Below, one piece after another: positions 1 to 8,832 of a stretch of DNA of 46,172 nucleotides (within the stretch, counting starts at the first letter, position 1; every line of letters starts with the position of its first letter). A model generated the notes under the pieces. It saw only the letters and a list, made by a program, of their open reading frames with translations, had not been told where the DNA came from and searched no databases. The DNA is from Lachnospiraceae bacterium (GTDB lineage Bacteria; Bacillota; Clostridia; Lachnospirales; Lachnospiraceae). Where the stretch lies: the NCBI GenBank assembly GCA_003862155.1, contig QOUV01000016.1:1-46172 (forward strand), written 5' to 3'. The translations under genes were made by a program, and so were the position numbers.

Positions 1-62
1 CCGCACATTTGGAGCTTTATGTCAAGTGTTTTTTGTGATAATTTTGCAGAAATCTGCGCATG

Positions 63-104
63 AAAAAAAGCCAGGAAAGCCGCAATTTACGGGCTTTCTG
101 GCTT
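63..104 (-). terminator. Rho-independent terminator-like hairpin, minus strand
   Basis: On the minus strand a 13-14 bp stem (AAGCCAGAAAGCCC pairing across a 9-base loop, one bulge) is followed by a run of seven T. No minus-strand gene lies just to its right, so it may be a remnant of a lost or mobile gene. Confidence 0.55.
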
Positions 105-118
105 AGGTTGACCACGTT

Positions 119-181
119 GGTGCCAGGCACTGTTGAGAGGAATTCATAATTCCTTAATATATCCTTAACGGTACCTGGCAC
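119..181. repeat. REP-like inverted repeat pair
   Basis: GGTGCCAGGCAC (119-130) and GGTACCTGGCAC (170-181) form an imperfect inverted repeat, and the match extends inward (TGTT against AACG). GGTGCCTGGCACC-type palindromes are typical of repetitive extragenic elements associated with IS200-like REP transposases. The right arm ends exactly where recognisable SIMPL coding sequence begins. No transposase is present in the window. The family assignment is an inference from the motif. Confidence 0.5.
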
Positions 182-182
182 T

Positions 183-452
183 AAAATAGAGGTCTCAAAG
201 AATGAGCTTCTTGCGAGAGCAGTAGCTGATTCCAGGGCGAAGGCTGAAGTTTTGACGAAAGCTGCCGGAGTCACGCCTGGTGAGATACAGACAATCGATT
301 ATTCCTGGGGCGAAATAGATTTCTCGGTTTCGCCGATGGACAAGATGATGCTTGCAGAGTCAGCACCTTCCTATGGTTCTTATAACATGGACATCGAACC
401 GGACGATATCGACGTTACCGATACGGTGACGGTGGTATGGGAGATCAGCTGA
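183..452 (+). pseudogene. 3' remnant of a SIMPL-domain (DUF541) protein gene
   Basis: The open frame from about 183 to the stop at 450-452 reads like the C-terminal 89 residues of a SIMPL-domain protein. It has the ELLARAVADSRAKAEVL helix, then AAGVTPGEIQTIDYSWGE, and a final beta strand with VTVVWEIS. Intact family members are about 220-250 residues with a signal peptide. Here the signal peptide and N-terminal half are absent, and an in-frame stop lies at 147-149 inside the REP-like element. A TTG at 252 could start 66 residues, but homology runs upstream of it, so I treat this as a truncated gene. SIMPL proteins are envelope or periplasmic proteins of poorly defined role. Confidence 0.7.
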
Positions 453-480
453 TAAATCATAAGCGAAAGGCAACAAACGC

Positions 481-2004
481 ATGGAAGCAGATGAAGACCG
501 TTATTATAAGCTTCTAACGAGCACCAGAACAAAAGATGATGTGATAGGGATCCTGGAAGAACACAAGAACGATGCTGATTTTCCTAAAATGGTCACATAT
601 TTCTGCATGACGCAGGCAGATGTAATTGGAAAATTATATACCAATTATACAAGGGAGGCTCTGTCTCAGGATTCTCAGGTAGACTTATATCACCGCATGA
701 TTCAGTATCTGCCTGAGGGACATCCTTATTATCTGGCATTGGATTCTTTTTATGAGGGTGATTTTGACAAGTGCCTGGATTACATCAGGGAAAGTTTGAA
801 TAAAGACAGGAAATCTTTCAAGGATACACCGATGCCTCTGGAAGATTTCATCTATGCTTATGTTAACACTTTTAAGAATGCATTTCCTGAATTCTGGGAT
901 GCTGTTACTCAGGAACTTCAGATGATAAATACTGAGCCGGGTATCAGAGAATTCTGCAAGATTGTTCCGGTCATATATGAGTCTGATGATTACTATGAGA
1001 TCATTCAGTCTCTGCTTAATGTGCAGGAGATTACCGGTCATAGATCCTGCACGGATGAACTGCTGGGCTATGAATATTACTGTGATAAAAAATACGAGAA
1101 TGCCATTGCGTATTTTGAACGGCTGGATCTGGAAAAAGAGGCACCATTTTTCTTCACTGTATTTGATATCTATTTCTTCATGGCATGGTCATATGGCAGC
1201 ATAAAGGACTATAAAAATGAAATCATGTATTATCAGAAATCATATGAGATAGCTCCGGAGATTCAGTACACGCTTAATAATCTTGGCTATGCTTATTACA
1301 AGGCAAAAATGTATAACAGGGCTCTGGAGATCTTTCAGAAGTGCCTTGATGAAAAAGCAGATGTCAAGTATGCTGCAAATAATTATGTGAGAACGCTTCT
1401 TGCCATGAAACGCTTTAAAGATGCGAAGGCGTTTGTAAAGGGAACAAGTTATAAAATCTATAAGTCCTTGCTGGATCGCGTCAATAAAGCATCTTCCACA
1501 AATAAAAGAATTTCGAAAGACCCGGAGCTGCTGTCTGATGACAATGAAACTGAGGATTCGGATACAGAACTGGCGACAGAAGATGCTGATGTTACTTTGG
1601 GTGTATCGAAGCAGCAGTTCTCTGCAGAACATGTTCTTGAAGATGAGATATTCAGCCGGATACAGGCCGGAAAGCCAACATTCGGAAGAATGCTGAAGAT
1701 ATATAAGAGGCACGGAGAGTTCGGCAGACAGTATCCGCTGCAGGGAGTCGGACGGCTCGACCTTCTTGCAGAAGATAATCTTGGTGAACTCTATGTCATA
1801 GAACTCAAGAAAGACAGCGGCTATGACGATGTTTACAAACAGATCTGCAGTTATCTGGACTGGTTTGACAAGAACTGGAAAGAAAAGGTTCCGGTACATG
1901 GTATTATCTGTCTGAATAACCCGTCAGAGAAGCTGATCAAAGAGGTACATGATGATCCGCGTATTCAGCTATATGAATATGCGCTCTCGTTTGCTGAAAG
2001 GTAA
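481..2004 (+). CDS. TPR protein with C-terminal NucS-like PD-(D/E)XK nuclease domain
   Basis: This is a 507-residue soluble protein. Residues about 1-330 are helical with TPR-like repeats, clearest at about 240-330 (YYQKSYEIAPEIQYTLNNLG, ALEIFQKCLDE). A low-complexity acidic linker follows at about 355-375. The C-terminal 130 residues resemble the endonuclease NucS / DUF91 fold: GVGRLDLLAED with D427, then LYVIELKK with E441 and K443, then Q454 in KQICSYLDWF. That reproduces the D...ExK...Q pattern of PD-(D/E)XK nucleases. I infer a nuclease or nucleic-acid-binding role coupled to TPR protein contacts; the substrate is unknown. The ATG at 481 has GAAAGG upstream. The nitroreductase gene follows in the same direction. 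Confidence 0.7.
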   Translation: MEADEDRYYKLLTSTRTKDDVIGILEEHKNDADFPKMVTYFCMTQADVIGKLYTNYTREALSQDSQVDLYHRMIQYLPEGHPYYLALDSFYEGDFDKCLDYIRESLNKDRKSFKDTPMPLEDFIYAYVNTFKNAFPEFWDAVTQELQMINTEPGIREFCKIVPVIYESDDYYEIIQSLLNVQEITGHRSCTDELLGYEYYCDKKYENAIAYFERLDLEKEAPFFFTVFDIYFFMAWSYGSIKDYKNEIMYYQKSYEIAPEIQYTLNNLGYAYYKAKMYNRALEIFQKCLDEKADVKYAANNYVRTLLAMKRFKDAKAFVKGTSYKIYKSLLDRVNKASSTNKRISKDPELLSDDNETEDSDTELATEDADVTLGVSKQQFSAEHVLEDEIFSRIQAGKPTFGRMLKIYKRHGEFGRQYPLQGVGRLDLLAEDNLGELYVIELKKDSGYDDVYKQICSYLDWFDKNWKEKVPVHGIICLNNPSEKLIKEVHDDPRIQLYEYALSFAER

Positions 2005-2073
2005 TTGCAATTCAGATCATACAGCCAGACTGTGATCATCTATAAGGAATCAATATTTAGGAGATTTTGCGGA

Positions 2074-2571
2074 ATGGACAGCATTTTTCACAGAGTAAGT
2101 ATCAGAAAATATCAACTACAGCCGGTTGAGAAGGAGAAGATCGAGCAGATCCTTCGTGCCGGAATGCAGGCTCCAAGCGCCTGCAACCAGCAGCCTTGGG
2201 AGTTTTATGTAGTAACGGATCACGAGAAGATCAAGGCCCTTGCGAAAGCAAGTCCTTATTCGGCGTGTGCTGCCGGAGCGCCGGTTGTTATTGTACCGTG
2301 CTCCAGGACAAGCGGACTTGCGGCTCCTGAACTTTCACTTGTTGACCTGTCTATTGCTACAGAAAATATGTGGATTGAGACCGACTCATTAGGACTCGGC
2401 GGTGTATGGCTTGCAATAGCCCCGGACAAAGAGCGTATGGAAAATGTCAGAAAGGTTCTTGATCTTCCTGAGACATTAGAGCCGTTCTGCCTCTTTTCAC
2501 TCGGATATCCCGCCGAGTCGCGTCCTCAGCAGGACAGATTTGATGAGAGCAGGATTCATTACGTCAGCTGA
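2074..2571 (+). CDS. Nitroreductase family protein
   Basis: This is a 165-residue FMN-dependent nitroreductase-family protein. The N-terminal SIRKYQLQPVEKEKIEQIL and the GMQAPSACNQQPWEFYVV segment form the FMN phosphate and isoalloxazine site typical of the family, and GLGGVWLAIAPD near residue 110 and the FSLGYPAE segment complete the fold. Such proteins reduce nitro compounds, quinones or flavins with NAD(P)H; the substrate here cannot be read from sequence. The frame is open from 2005, but I choose the ATG at 2074 because AGGAG lies 10 bases upstream (2059-2063) and family similarity begins there. Confidence 0.85.
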   Translation: MDSIFHRVSIRKYQLQPVEKEKIEQILRAGMQAPSACNQQPWEFYVVTDHEKIKALAKASPYSACAAGAPVVIVPCSRTSGLAAPELSLVDLSIATENMWIETDSLGLGGVWLAIAPDKERMENVRKVLDLPETLEPFCLFSLGYPAESRPQQDRFDESRIHYVS

Positions 2572-2592
2572 ACGGGATGAGATGTATGTAAA

Positions 2593-2636
2593 GTACAGTC
2601 CATGTACCAACTGGGGATGGAACGGTTCTAATTTTT
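2593..2636. repeat. Possible REP-like element
   Basis: GTACA-gtcca-TGTAC (2593-2607) is a short palindrome. It is followed by GGATGGAACGGTTCT (2624-2638), whose complement, AGAACCGTTCC, resembles the AGAACCGTCCC core of the clearer element near 8800. Only weakly supported. Confidence 0.3.
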
Positions 2637-2650
2637 AAAGGTAAACAGGT

Positions 2651-3091
2651 ATGACCATGGGATCTAAAATTAACCCACTGCTGACACTTGAGTATATGCA
2701 GACGGAACATGAAAACAAATACTTTGACCGGAAGTCTGCACAGATCCGTGTAGCTGAGCTGGCGCCGCTTATTTCCGCTTTTGCAAATGCTGATGGCGGC
2801 ACAATCGTGCTTGGAATCAGTGACAAGAAGAAAACACTGGAAGGTGTCAATTCTGTCGGAGAAGATAAGATCAATGATTTTATCAATACACCGAAAGATC
2901 TCTGCAAGCCAATGCCGCGATATAGAGATGAGTTCGTGGATATCACAAATGACAAGGGAAAACCCGATCGTCTGCTTCTGCTTCACATAATGAGCAGTGA
3001 TCGACAGATCATCCGGACAAATAATGACGAAACCTGGCTTCGTATCGGGGACAGGACAAAGCAGATGCTTGGAGATAATCTGTTGAAATAG
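2651..3091 (+). CDS. AlbA_2 (Schlafen-like) domain protein, apparently 3'-truncated
   Basis: The 146 residues comprise essentially one AlbA_2 / Schlafen-type domain. ENKYFDRKSAQIRVAEL is followed by ISAFANADGGTIVLGISD (about residues 42-59), the hallmark of this family, and by LLLHIMSSDRQIIRTN and TWLRIGDRT. Full-length bacterial members usually continue with an ATPase-like and a winged-helix region to 400 or more residues. Here the frame stops right after the AlbA_2 domain, so this is a short stand-alone version or a truncated gene. The family is associated with transcription regulation and RNA/DNA binding. The ATG at 2651 has AAAGG about 10 bases upstream; a second ATG lies at 2657. Confidence 0.65.
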   Translation: MTMGSKINPLLTLEYMQTEHENKYFDRKSAQIRVAELAPLISAFANADGGTIVLGISDKKKTLEGVNSVGEDKINDFINTPKDLCKPMPRYRDEFVDITNDKGKPDRLLLLHIMSSDRQIIRTNNDETWLRIGDRTKQMLGDNLLK

Positions 3092-3158
3092 GGCTTATCA
3101 GCATTAATGGAAGCAAGTATGACAAGACGCATACTTATTCATTAAAAGAAAACTAATC

Positions 3159-3208
3159 ATCCTTGCCAAAATTGGCAAGGATGGCGAGGTCTTGGCAAGG
3201 ATTTTTTT
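3159..3208 (+). terminator. Rho-independent terminator with a duplicated 3' arm
   Basis: ATCCTTGCCA (3159-3168) can pair perfectly with TGGCAAGGAT at 3173-3182 (4-base loop) or with an identical copy at 3193-3202, which runs into T7 (3202-3208). Only the second pairing is a canonical terminator. The gdhA promoter lies downstream, so the structure ends transcription of the AlbA_2 gene. Confidence 0.75.
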
Positions 3209-3227
3209 AAAATAAACAAAATTTTTC

Positions 3228-3255
3228 TTTACATTGATTCCTGTTATGCTATAAT
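3228..3255 (+). promoter_or_regulatory. gdhA sigma-A promoter with extended -10
   Basis: TTTACA (3228-3233), a 16-base spacer and TATAAT (3250-3255), with TG one base upstream of the -10. The predicted start near 3262 leaves a leader of about 80 bases containing a small hairpin (GGAC-TCGT-GTCC) and AAAGGAG before the gdhA ATG. Confidence 0.75.
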
Positions 3256-3297
3256 TGTTTTGTTTGTGGGGCGCGGACTCGTGTCCTTGACTCGTAG

Positions 3298-4701
<1,404 letters not shown>

Positions 4702-4733
4702 TTGTAGATTTTTCTGAAGAGATATTGTAAAAT

Positions 4734-4776
4734 AGGACTGCTGGCCCTTTTGGGCTGGCAGTTCTTATTTTTTTTT
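4734..4776 (+). terminator. gdhA terminator
   Basis: A GC-rich hairpin (GGACTGCTGGCCC pairing with GGGCTGGCAGTTC) is followed by a T-rich tail of nine T (4768-4776). The tldD ribosome site starts immediately after it. Confidence 0.85.
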
Positions 4777-4791
4777 GAAAGGAAGATCTTT

Positions 4792-6225
4792 ATGAAAGCA
4801 CCATTTTCAGAATATCTGAAGTCTATAGCGCCAGGACTTAAAGAGCTGATCGGCTTGTTGAGAAATGACTATGATTATGTCAGTGCTCTTGCAACGGATT
4901 CCAAGGGACTTTTGATCCGCGTCTCGCAGGGCAACAAGACAGTTGAAGGTAAGACACTTACTACAGAGAGAGGAATCGTCGTCCGTGTCCATAACGAGGA
5001 CCATTACGGTGAGTACGCGCTGAACCGTTTCGACCCGGCTGATCCTGCCTCTTCCTATAAGCTTATCAGAGATGCATTTGAAAAAGAGGAAGAGCTCTTA
5101 AAAACCACCGGAAGCAGGATGTATAAGACTGGGAAGCTTAGTGACGAGCCATGCACTCTTTTTAAAGAGATGGAGACAGAGGAGATTCCGGAGACCTGCG
5201 ATGTTTCGAAGCTGATCGACTTTATGACGAAGCTTTCTGACAGGGGAATGACGTTGTCTGATGAGGCAGTCGATGTCAGGGTAACAGCCCAGTCCACCCA
5301 TATTTCAAAGATGTTCCTATCTGAGAATAGAGACTTAAGACAGTCTTATGTCTACTCTGAGGGGACGGTCATCCCTATTGTGGCAGCCGATGGAAAGACC
5401 AATTTCGGCTACTCGGGAGTCTCAGATCTCTGCGGTCCTGAGATTTTTAAAGGACTCGAGGGCTGTGTTGACGCTGGTATGAAACAGGCTCTCGACAGCC
5501 TTCACGCTGAACCGGTAAAACCGGGTGAGTATACGATAATCACAAGCCCTGAGGTCACAGGTCTCATCGCTCACGAGGCGTTTGGCCACGGCGTAGAGAT
5601 GGACCAGTTCGTAAAGGGAAGAGCATTGGGTGCCCAGTACATTGGAAAGAGAGTGGGTTCTGACCTCGTTACAATGCACGAGGGAGCGCTTATCGCGCGC
5701 GACGTCACAAGCTATGCGTTTGATGACGAGGGAGTTTTAGCAGGCGACGTCACAGAGATAAAGAACGGCATTTTAAAGACCGGTATCTGCGATGCTCTCG
5801 CTGCGCTTCGTCTCGGGATCAAACCTACCGGAAACGGCAAGAGAGAGAATTTCGAGCACAAGGTTTACACCAGAATGACAAATACGATGTTTGATTCAGG
5901 CACTTCGAAAGTTGATGATATGATAAAGTCGGTCGACTATGGCTTCCTGCTCGAGGGTATGGAGAGCGGAATGGAGGACCCGAAGCACTGGGGCATTCAG
6001 TGCATCGTAAAGCTTGGCCGCGAGATAAAGGACGGAAAGCTCACAGGAAAGGTCGTATCTCCTGTCATCATGACAGGCTATGTTCCTGACCTTCTCGGAC
6101 ATATTTCAATGATAAGTGACGACAGAGAGTGCTTCGGAAACGGCGCCTGCGGCAAGGGACACAAGGAATGGGTCAAGGTTTCAGACGGCGGCCCGTATCT
6201 TAAGACAGTAGGGAGGCTTGGATAA
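4792..6225 (+). CDS. tldD: TldD-family metalloprotease
   Basis: This is a 477-residue TldD/PmbA-family protein. The zinc-binding signature HEAFGH (H261, E262, H266) marks it as the catalytic TldD-type partner. TldD pairs with TldE/PmbA in a heterodimer that cleaves unfolded peptides, classically in microcin maturation and antitoxin turnover; the client here is unknown. The C-terminal GNGACGKGHKEWVKVSDGGP segment is typical of the family. The start is the ATG at 4792, with GAAAGGA 8-14 bases upstream; an upstream in-frame start at 4750 would lie inside the gdhA terminator. The next gene overlaps the stop codon by one base, so the pair is probably translated together. Confidence 0.92.
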   Translation: MKAPFSEYLKSIAPGLKELIGLLRNDYDYVSALATDSKGLLIRVSQGNKTVEGKTLTTERGIVVRVHNEDHYGEYALNRFDPADPASSYKLIRDAFEKEEELLKTTGSRMYKTGKLSDEPCTLFKEMETEEIPETCDVSKLIDFMTKLSDRGMTLSDEAVDVRVTAQSTHISKMFLSENRDLRQSYVYSEGTVIPIVAADGKTNFGYSGVSDLCGPEIFKGLEGCVDAGMKQALDSLHAEPVKPGEYTIITSPEVTGLIAHEAFGHGVEMDQFVKGRALGAQYIGKRVGSDLVTMHEGALIARDVTSYAFDDEGVLAGDVTEIKNGILKTGICDALAALRLGIKPTGNGKRENFEHKVYTRMTNTMFDSGTSKVDDMIKSVDYGFLLEGMESGMEDPKHWGIQCIVKLGREIKDGKLTGKVVSPVIMTGYVPDLLGHISMISDDRECFGNGACGKGHKEWVKVSDGGPYLKTVGRLG

Positions 6226-7502
6226 TGCTTAACGATATTTTAAATATTTTAAAGGACTCAAAGGCCGATGCCTGGGACGTAACCGATGAGCTGATAAACC
6301 GCTTTGAATTTTACTTTATAAAGCACAGCCTCGATCAGTACCGCTGCGTAGACACCGAGCACATCAATGTGACCGTCTACAAAAAATCACCCGACGGGAA
6401 ATACCTGGGCTCAGCTACAGAGGAGATCGACCCTACAGCTTCTATCGAAGAGACGAAGGACAAGGTCGAGACTCTTTTATCGAGGGCTTCCCTTGTAAAA
6501 AATCCACTCTATTCCCTTAGAAAACCGGTTGACGTAAAGCCATCTGAATACGATGCCGACCCTTCGAAGATTTCAAGGGATTTCATCGAGACTTTAAATA
6601 ATATAAATGAGACAGAGACTCTAGACATCAACTGCTACGAGATTTTTGCATCATCGATCGAAAAGCGCCACCTCACCTCAGAGGGCATAGATACTATAGA
6701 GAAATATCCGGTAAGTTTCTTGGAGGTTGTAACTAACGCGAGAGATGACGAGCGCGAGATCGAGCTCTACCGCTCATACGACAGCGGCACCTGCGACAAG
6801 TCCCTGCTCAAAAAAGATATTGAGAAGACTTTAGCTTATGGCAGGGACAGACTCTTAACCGAGCCGACTCCGGATCTTGGAAAAGTATCTCTTATGCTTT
6901 CGACCGCAGATGCTCTCCAGGTCTGGAACTATTTCGCTGACAGAATAAATGCCGGGATGGTCTACCAGAAGGCAAGTGACTGGAAGCAGGGCGAGGCATA
7001 CGCTTCGGACATTTCCGGAGATAAGGTCACTCTCTCTTCAAAAAAATTCCTGCCGAATTCCAGCAAAAACAGCACCTTTGACGATGAGGGAGCGCTGATC
7101 CGCGACGAGACTCTTATCTTTGATGGTGTCGTAAAGAAGCTCTGGGGAAACCAGAAATTCTCGTCCTACCTGGGTCTTGACGACACTTTTATCCTCTCAA
7201 ACTACGAGGTCGCTCCGGGCTCTTCAAGCGAAGCTGATCTAAGAGCCGGAAAATATCTCGAGGTCGTTGAGTTCTCGGACTTCCAGGTCGATTCGATCAC
7301 CGGGGATATTTTTGGTGAGATAAGGCTTGGCTACCTGCATGACGGATCTTCTGTAAAAATCGTATCTGGCGGCTCTGTATCCGGCTCGATGAGAGACTGC
7401 GCCAAGTCGATGCATTTTTCAAGTGATATGACGCAGTACAACAACGCCAGGGTTCCGTCGGTCGTAGTCCTTGACAATGTTACTTTAACGGGTGCGGAGT
7501 AA
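6225..7502 (+). CDS. TldE/PmbA-like partner protein
   Basis: This 425-residue TldD/PmbA-family protein lacks the HExxxH zinc motif, as TldE subunits do. Family features include the central region around VSLMLSTADALQVWNYFADRINAGMVYQKASDW and C-terminal beta-rich segments such as LGLDDTFILSNYEVAPGSS. It would form the non-catalytic half of the peptidase heterodimer with the product of the upstream gene. The ATG overlaps the tldD stop by one base (TAATG), which supports coupled translation and an obligate pair. It is rather divergent, so I name it by family rather than assigning tldE outright. Confidence 0.82.
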   Translation: MLNDILNILKDSKADAWDVTDELINRFEFYFIKHSLDQYRCVDTEHINVTVYKKSPDGKYLGSATEEIDPTASIEETKDKVETLLSRASLVKNPLYSLRKPVDVKPSEYDADPSKISRDFIETLNNINETETLDINCYEIFASSIEKRHLTSEGIDTIEKYPVSFLEVVTNARDDEREIELYRSYDSGTCDKSLLKKDIEKTLAYGRDRLLTEPTPDLGKVSLMLSTADALQVWNYFADRINAGMVYQKASDWKQGEAYASDISGDKVTLSSKKFLPNSSKNSTFDDEGALIRDETLIFDGVVKKLWGNQKFSSYLGLDDTFILSNYEVAPGSSSEADLRAGKYLEVVEFSDFQVDSITGDIFGEIRLGYLHDGSSVKIVSGGSVSGSMRDCAKSMHFSSDMTQYNNARVPSVVVLDNVTLTGAE

Positions 7503-8164
7503 TGGCGGAAAAGAAGCATTTTTACGTCGTAAAGAGCGGCAGGAAGACCGGAATTTTCAAGACCTGGGACGAGTGCAGGGCGCAGGTGATCGGCTTTAAA
7601 GGGGCCATTTACAAGGGCTTTGTGACGGAGCAGGAGGCGCTTGAGTATTTGAACTCGGGAATGGGACATGCAGTCAGCGCAGCTTCGGGCTCTGGTTCTG
7701 CACAAGGCTGTACGTCCCGGGCATCACTTAAAAATATTCCTGCCGACAAATGCCTTACAGCTTATGTTGACGGCAGCTTCCAGAAAGGAAAAAAGGCATA
7801 CGCCTTCGGATGCGTGTTTATTTTCCCGGATGGGTCAATTCAGAAGCTTAATGGTGCTTACGACGACGCGGCAGGCGTCGCCCAGAGAAATGTTGCAGGC
7901 GAGATGCAGGGCGCATTGCACGCTGCCCGTTTCGCGCTTGAGAATGGCTTCAAAGCCGTAGACATCTATTACGATTATCAGGGCATCGAGATGTGGGCGA
8001 CAGGACAGTGGAAGACCAACACTGATTTGACTAAAAAATACGCCGCCGAGATGAAGAAACTCGGCAGCGAAATTCACATTTCATTTCACAAAGTGGCAGC
8101 GCACACAGGCGTCGAATACAATGAGATGGCCGATAAGCTCGCGAAAGCAGCGCTGTGTGACTGA
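7502..8164 (+). CDS. rnhA: Ribonuclease H with N-terminal viroplasmin-like domain
   Basis: This 220-residue protein has a type 1 RNase HI layout like that of eukaryotic and clostridial enzymes. An N-terminal RNA/DNA-hybrid-binding (caulimovirus viroplasmin-like) domain occupies residues 5-50 (KHFYVVKSGRKTGIF, FKGAIYKGF). A flexible Ser/Gly-rich linker leads to the catalytic domain, with D90 (AYVDGS), E134 (GEMQGAL), D158 and D211 (MADKLA) as the expected four carboxylates. It degrades RNA in RNA-DNA hybrids. It overlaps the preceding stop codon by one base and closes the tldD cluster. Confidence 0.9.
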   Translation: MAEKKHFYVVKSGRKTGIFKTWDECRAQVIGFKGAIYKGFVTEQEALEYLNSGMGHAVSAASGSGSAQGCTSRASLKNIPADKCLTAYVDGSFQKGKKAYAFGCVFIFPDGSIQKLNGAYDDAAGVAQRNVAGEMQGALHAARFALENGFKAVDIYYDYQGIEMWATGQWKTNTDLTKKYAAEMKKLGSEIHISFHKVAAHTGVEYNEMADKLAKAALCD

Positions 8165-8820
8165 GGTTTGCAAAAGCAGGATGCTGGGATAGAAATCTTA
8201 AAGAATAAAATGTTGGTCTCAATATAGGCTAATGGCGCGTCAAAATCATAAACTATATTTGCTTCTAAAAATACCAGGCTCTGCGGTTACGGACTCTGGA
8301 AGAATTTTTGCCTACAGTCCGTAATCCTCAACTTGCATTTACGTACTCTGACTAGTTTTTAGCTTACAGTCCGTAATTCTCAACTTGCATTTACGTACTT
8401 TGACTAGTTTTTAGCTCACAGTCCGTAATTCTCGAATTGCATTTACGAACTCTGACTAGTTTTTAGTTCACAGTCCGTAATTCTCGAATTGCATTTACGG
8501 ACTCTGACTAGTTTTTAGCTCACAGTCTGTAATTCCCGACCAGTATTTACGGACTTTGAAAGATCTCTTGCCAATAGTCCGTAATTCCTGACTAGTAATT
8601 ACGGACTATACTACAGTTTTCGTATACAGTCCGTAATTCTCAAATTGCTGTTATATATTTCCGGCTCCGCGACAGCCAATATTGAAAAATTAGCAAAATA
8701 GTGTGTGTACCCTATTGCCCTCCTATGCGACGCAGCTTCGAACAAATGAATCACTATCAATGTGACTGAGCTGGATTAAGTTGTCTGAAAATTAAGAAAG
8801 TGGGACAAAAAGAACCGTCC
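8165..8820. other. 656-bp gene-free stretch between convergent rnhA and aroA
   Basis: This stretch contains the 52-bp repeat array (8287-8645) and a REP-like palindrome at its right end. I see no coding frame of interest, RNA gene or canonical terminator in the flanks (8165-8286 and 8646-8799). Confidence 0.8.
8287..8645. repeat. Array of 52-bp tandem units made of alternating palindromic arms
   Basis: Six full units in exact 52-base register start at 8317, 8369, 8421, 8473, 8525 and 8577, with a partial hairpin before (8287-8324) and a partial unit after (8629-8645). Each unit carries AGTCCGTAA and TTACGGACT arms, which are reverse complements separated alternately by 14 bases (TTCTCGAATTGCAT type) and 20 bases (CTGACTAGTTTTTAGCTCAC type). 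Units 1-4 are nearly identical. Units 5-6 keep the arms but differ in both loops. The loops are conserved in units 1-4, so this is not a CRISPR array. Function unknown. Confidence 0.9.
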
Positions 8821-8832
8821 CTACTGTCCCAG
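8800..8832. repeat. REP-like palindrome overlapping the aroA stop
   Basis: TGGGACA (8801-8807) and TGTCCCA (8825-8831) flank AAAAGAACCGTCCCTAC. This AGAACCGTCCC core within GGGACA arms is a known style of extragenic repeat in Firmicutes. The right arm supplies the last codons and stop of aroA. Confidence 0.55.

Noticed and set aside
1-25. Leftward promoter with TTGACA at 25-20 on the minus strand
   Set aside because: The -10 box would fall across the window edge, so it cannot be supported.
8287-8645. CRISPR array
   Set aside because: Both parts of the 52-base unit are conserved in units 1-4, so there are no unique spacers, and no Cas genes are nearby.
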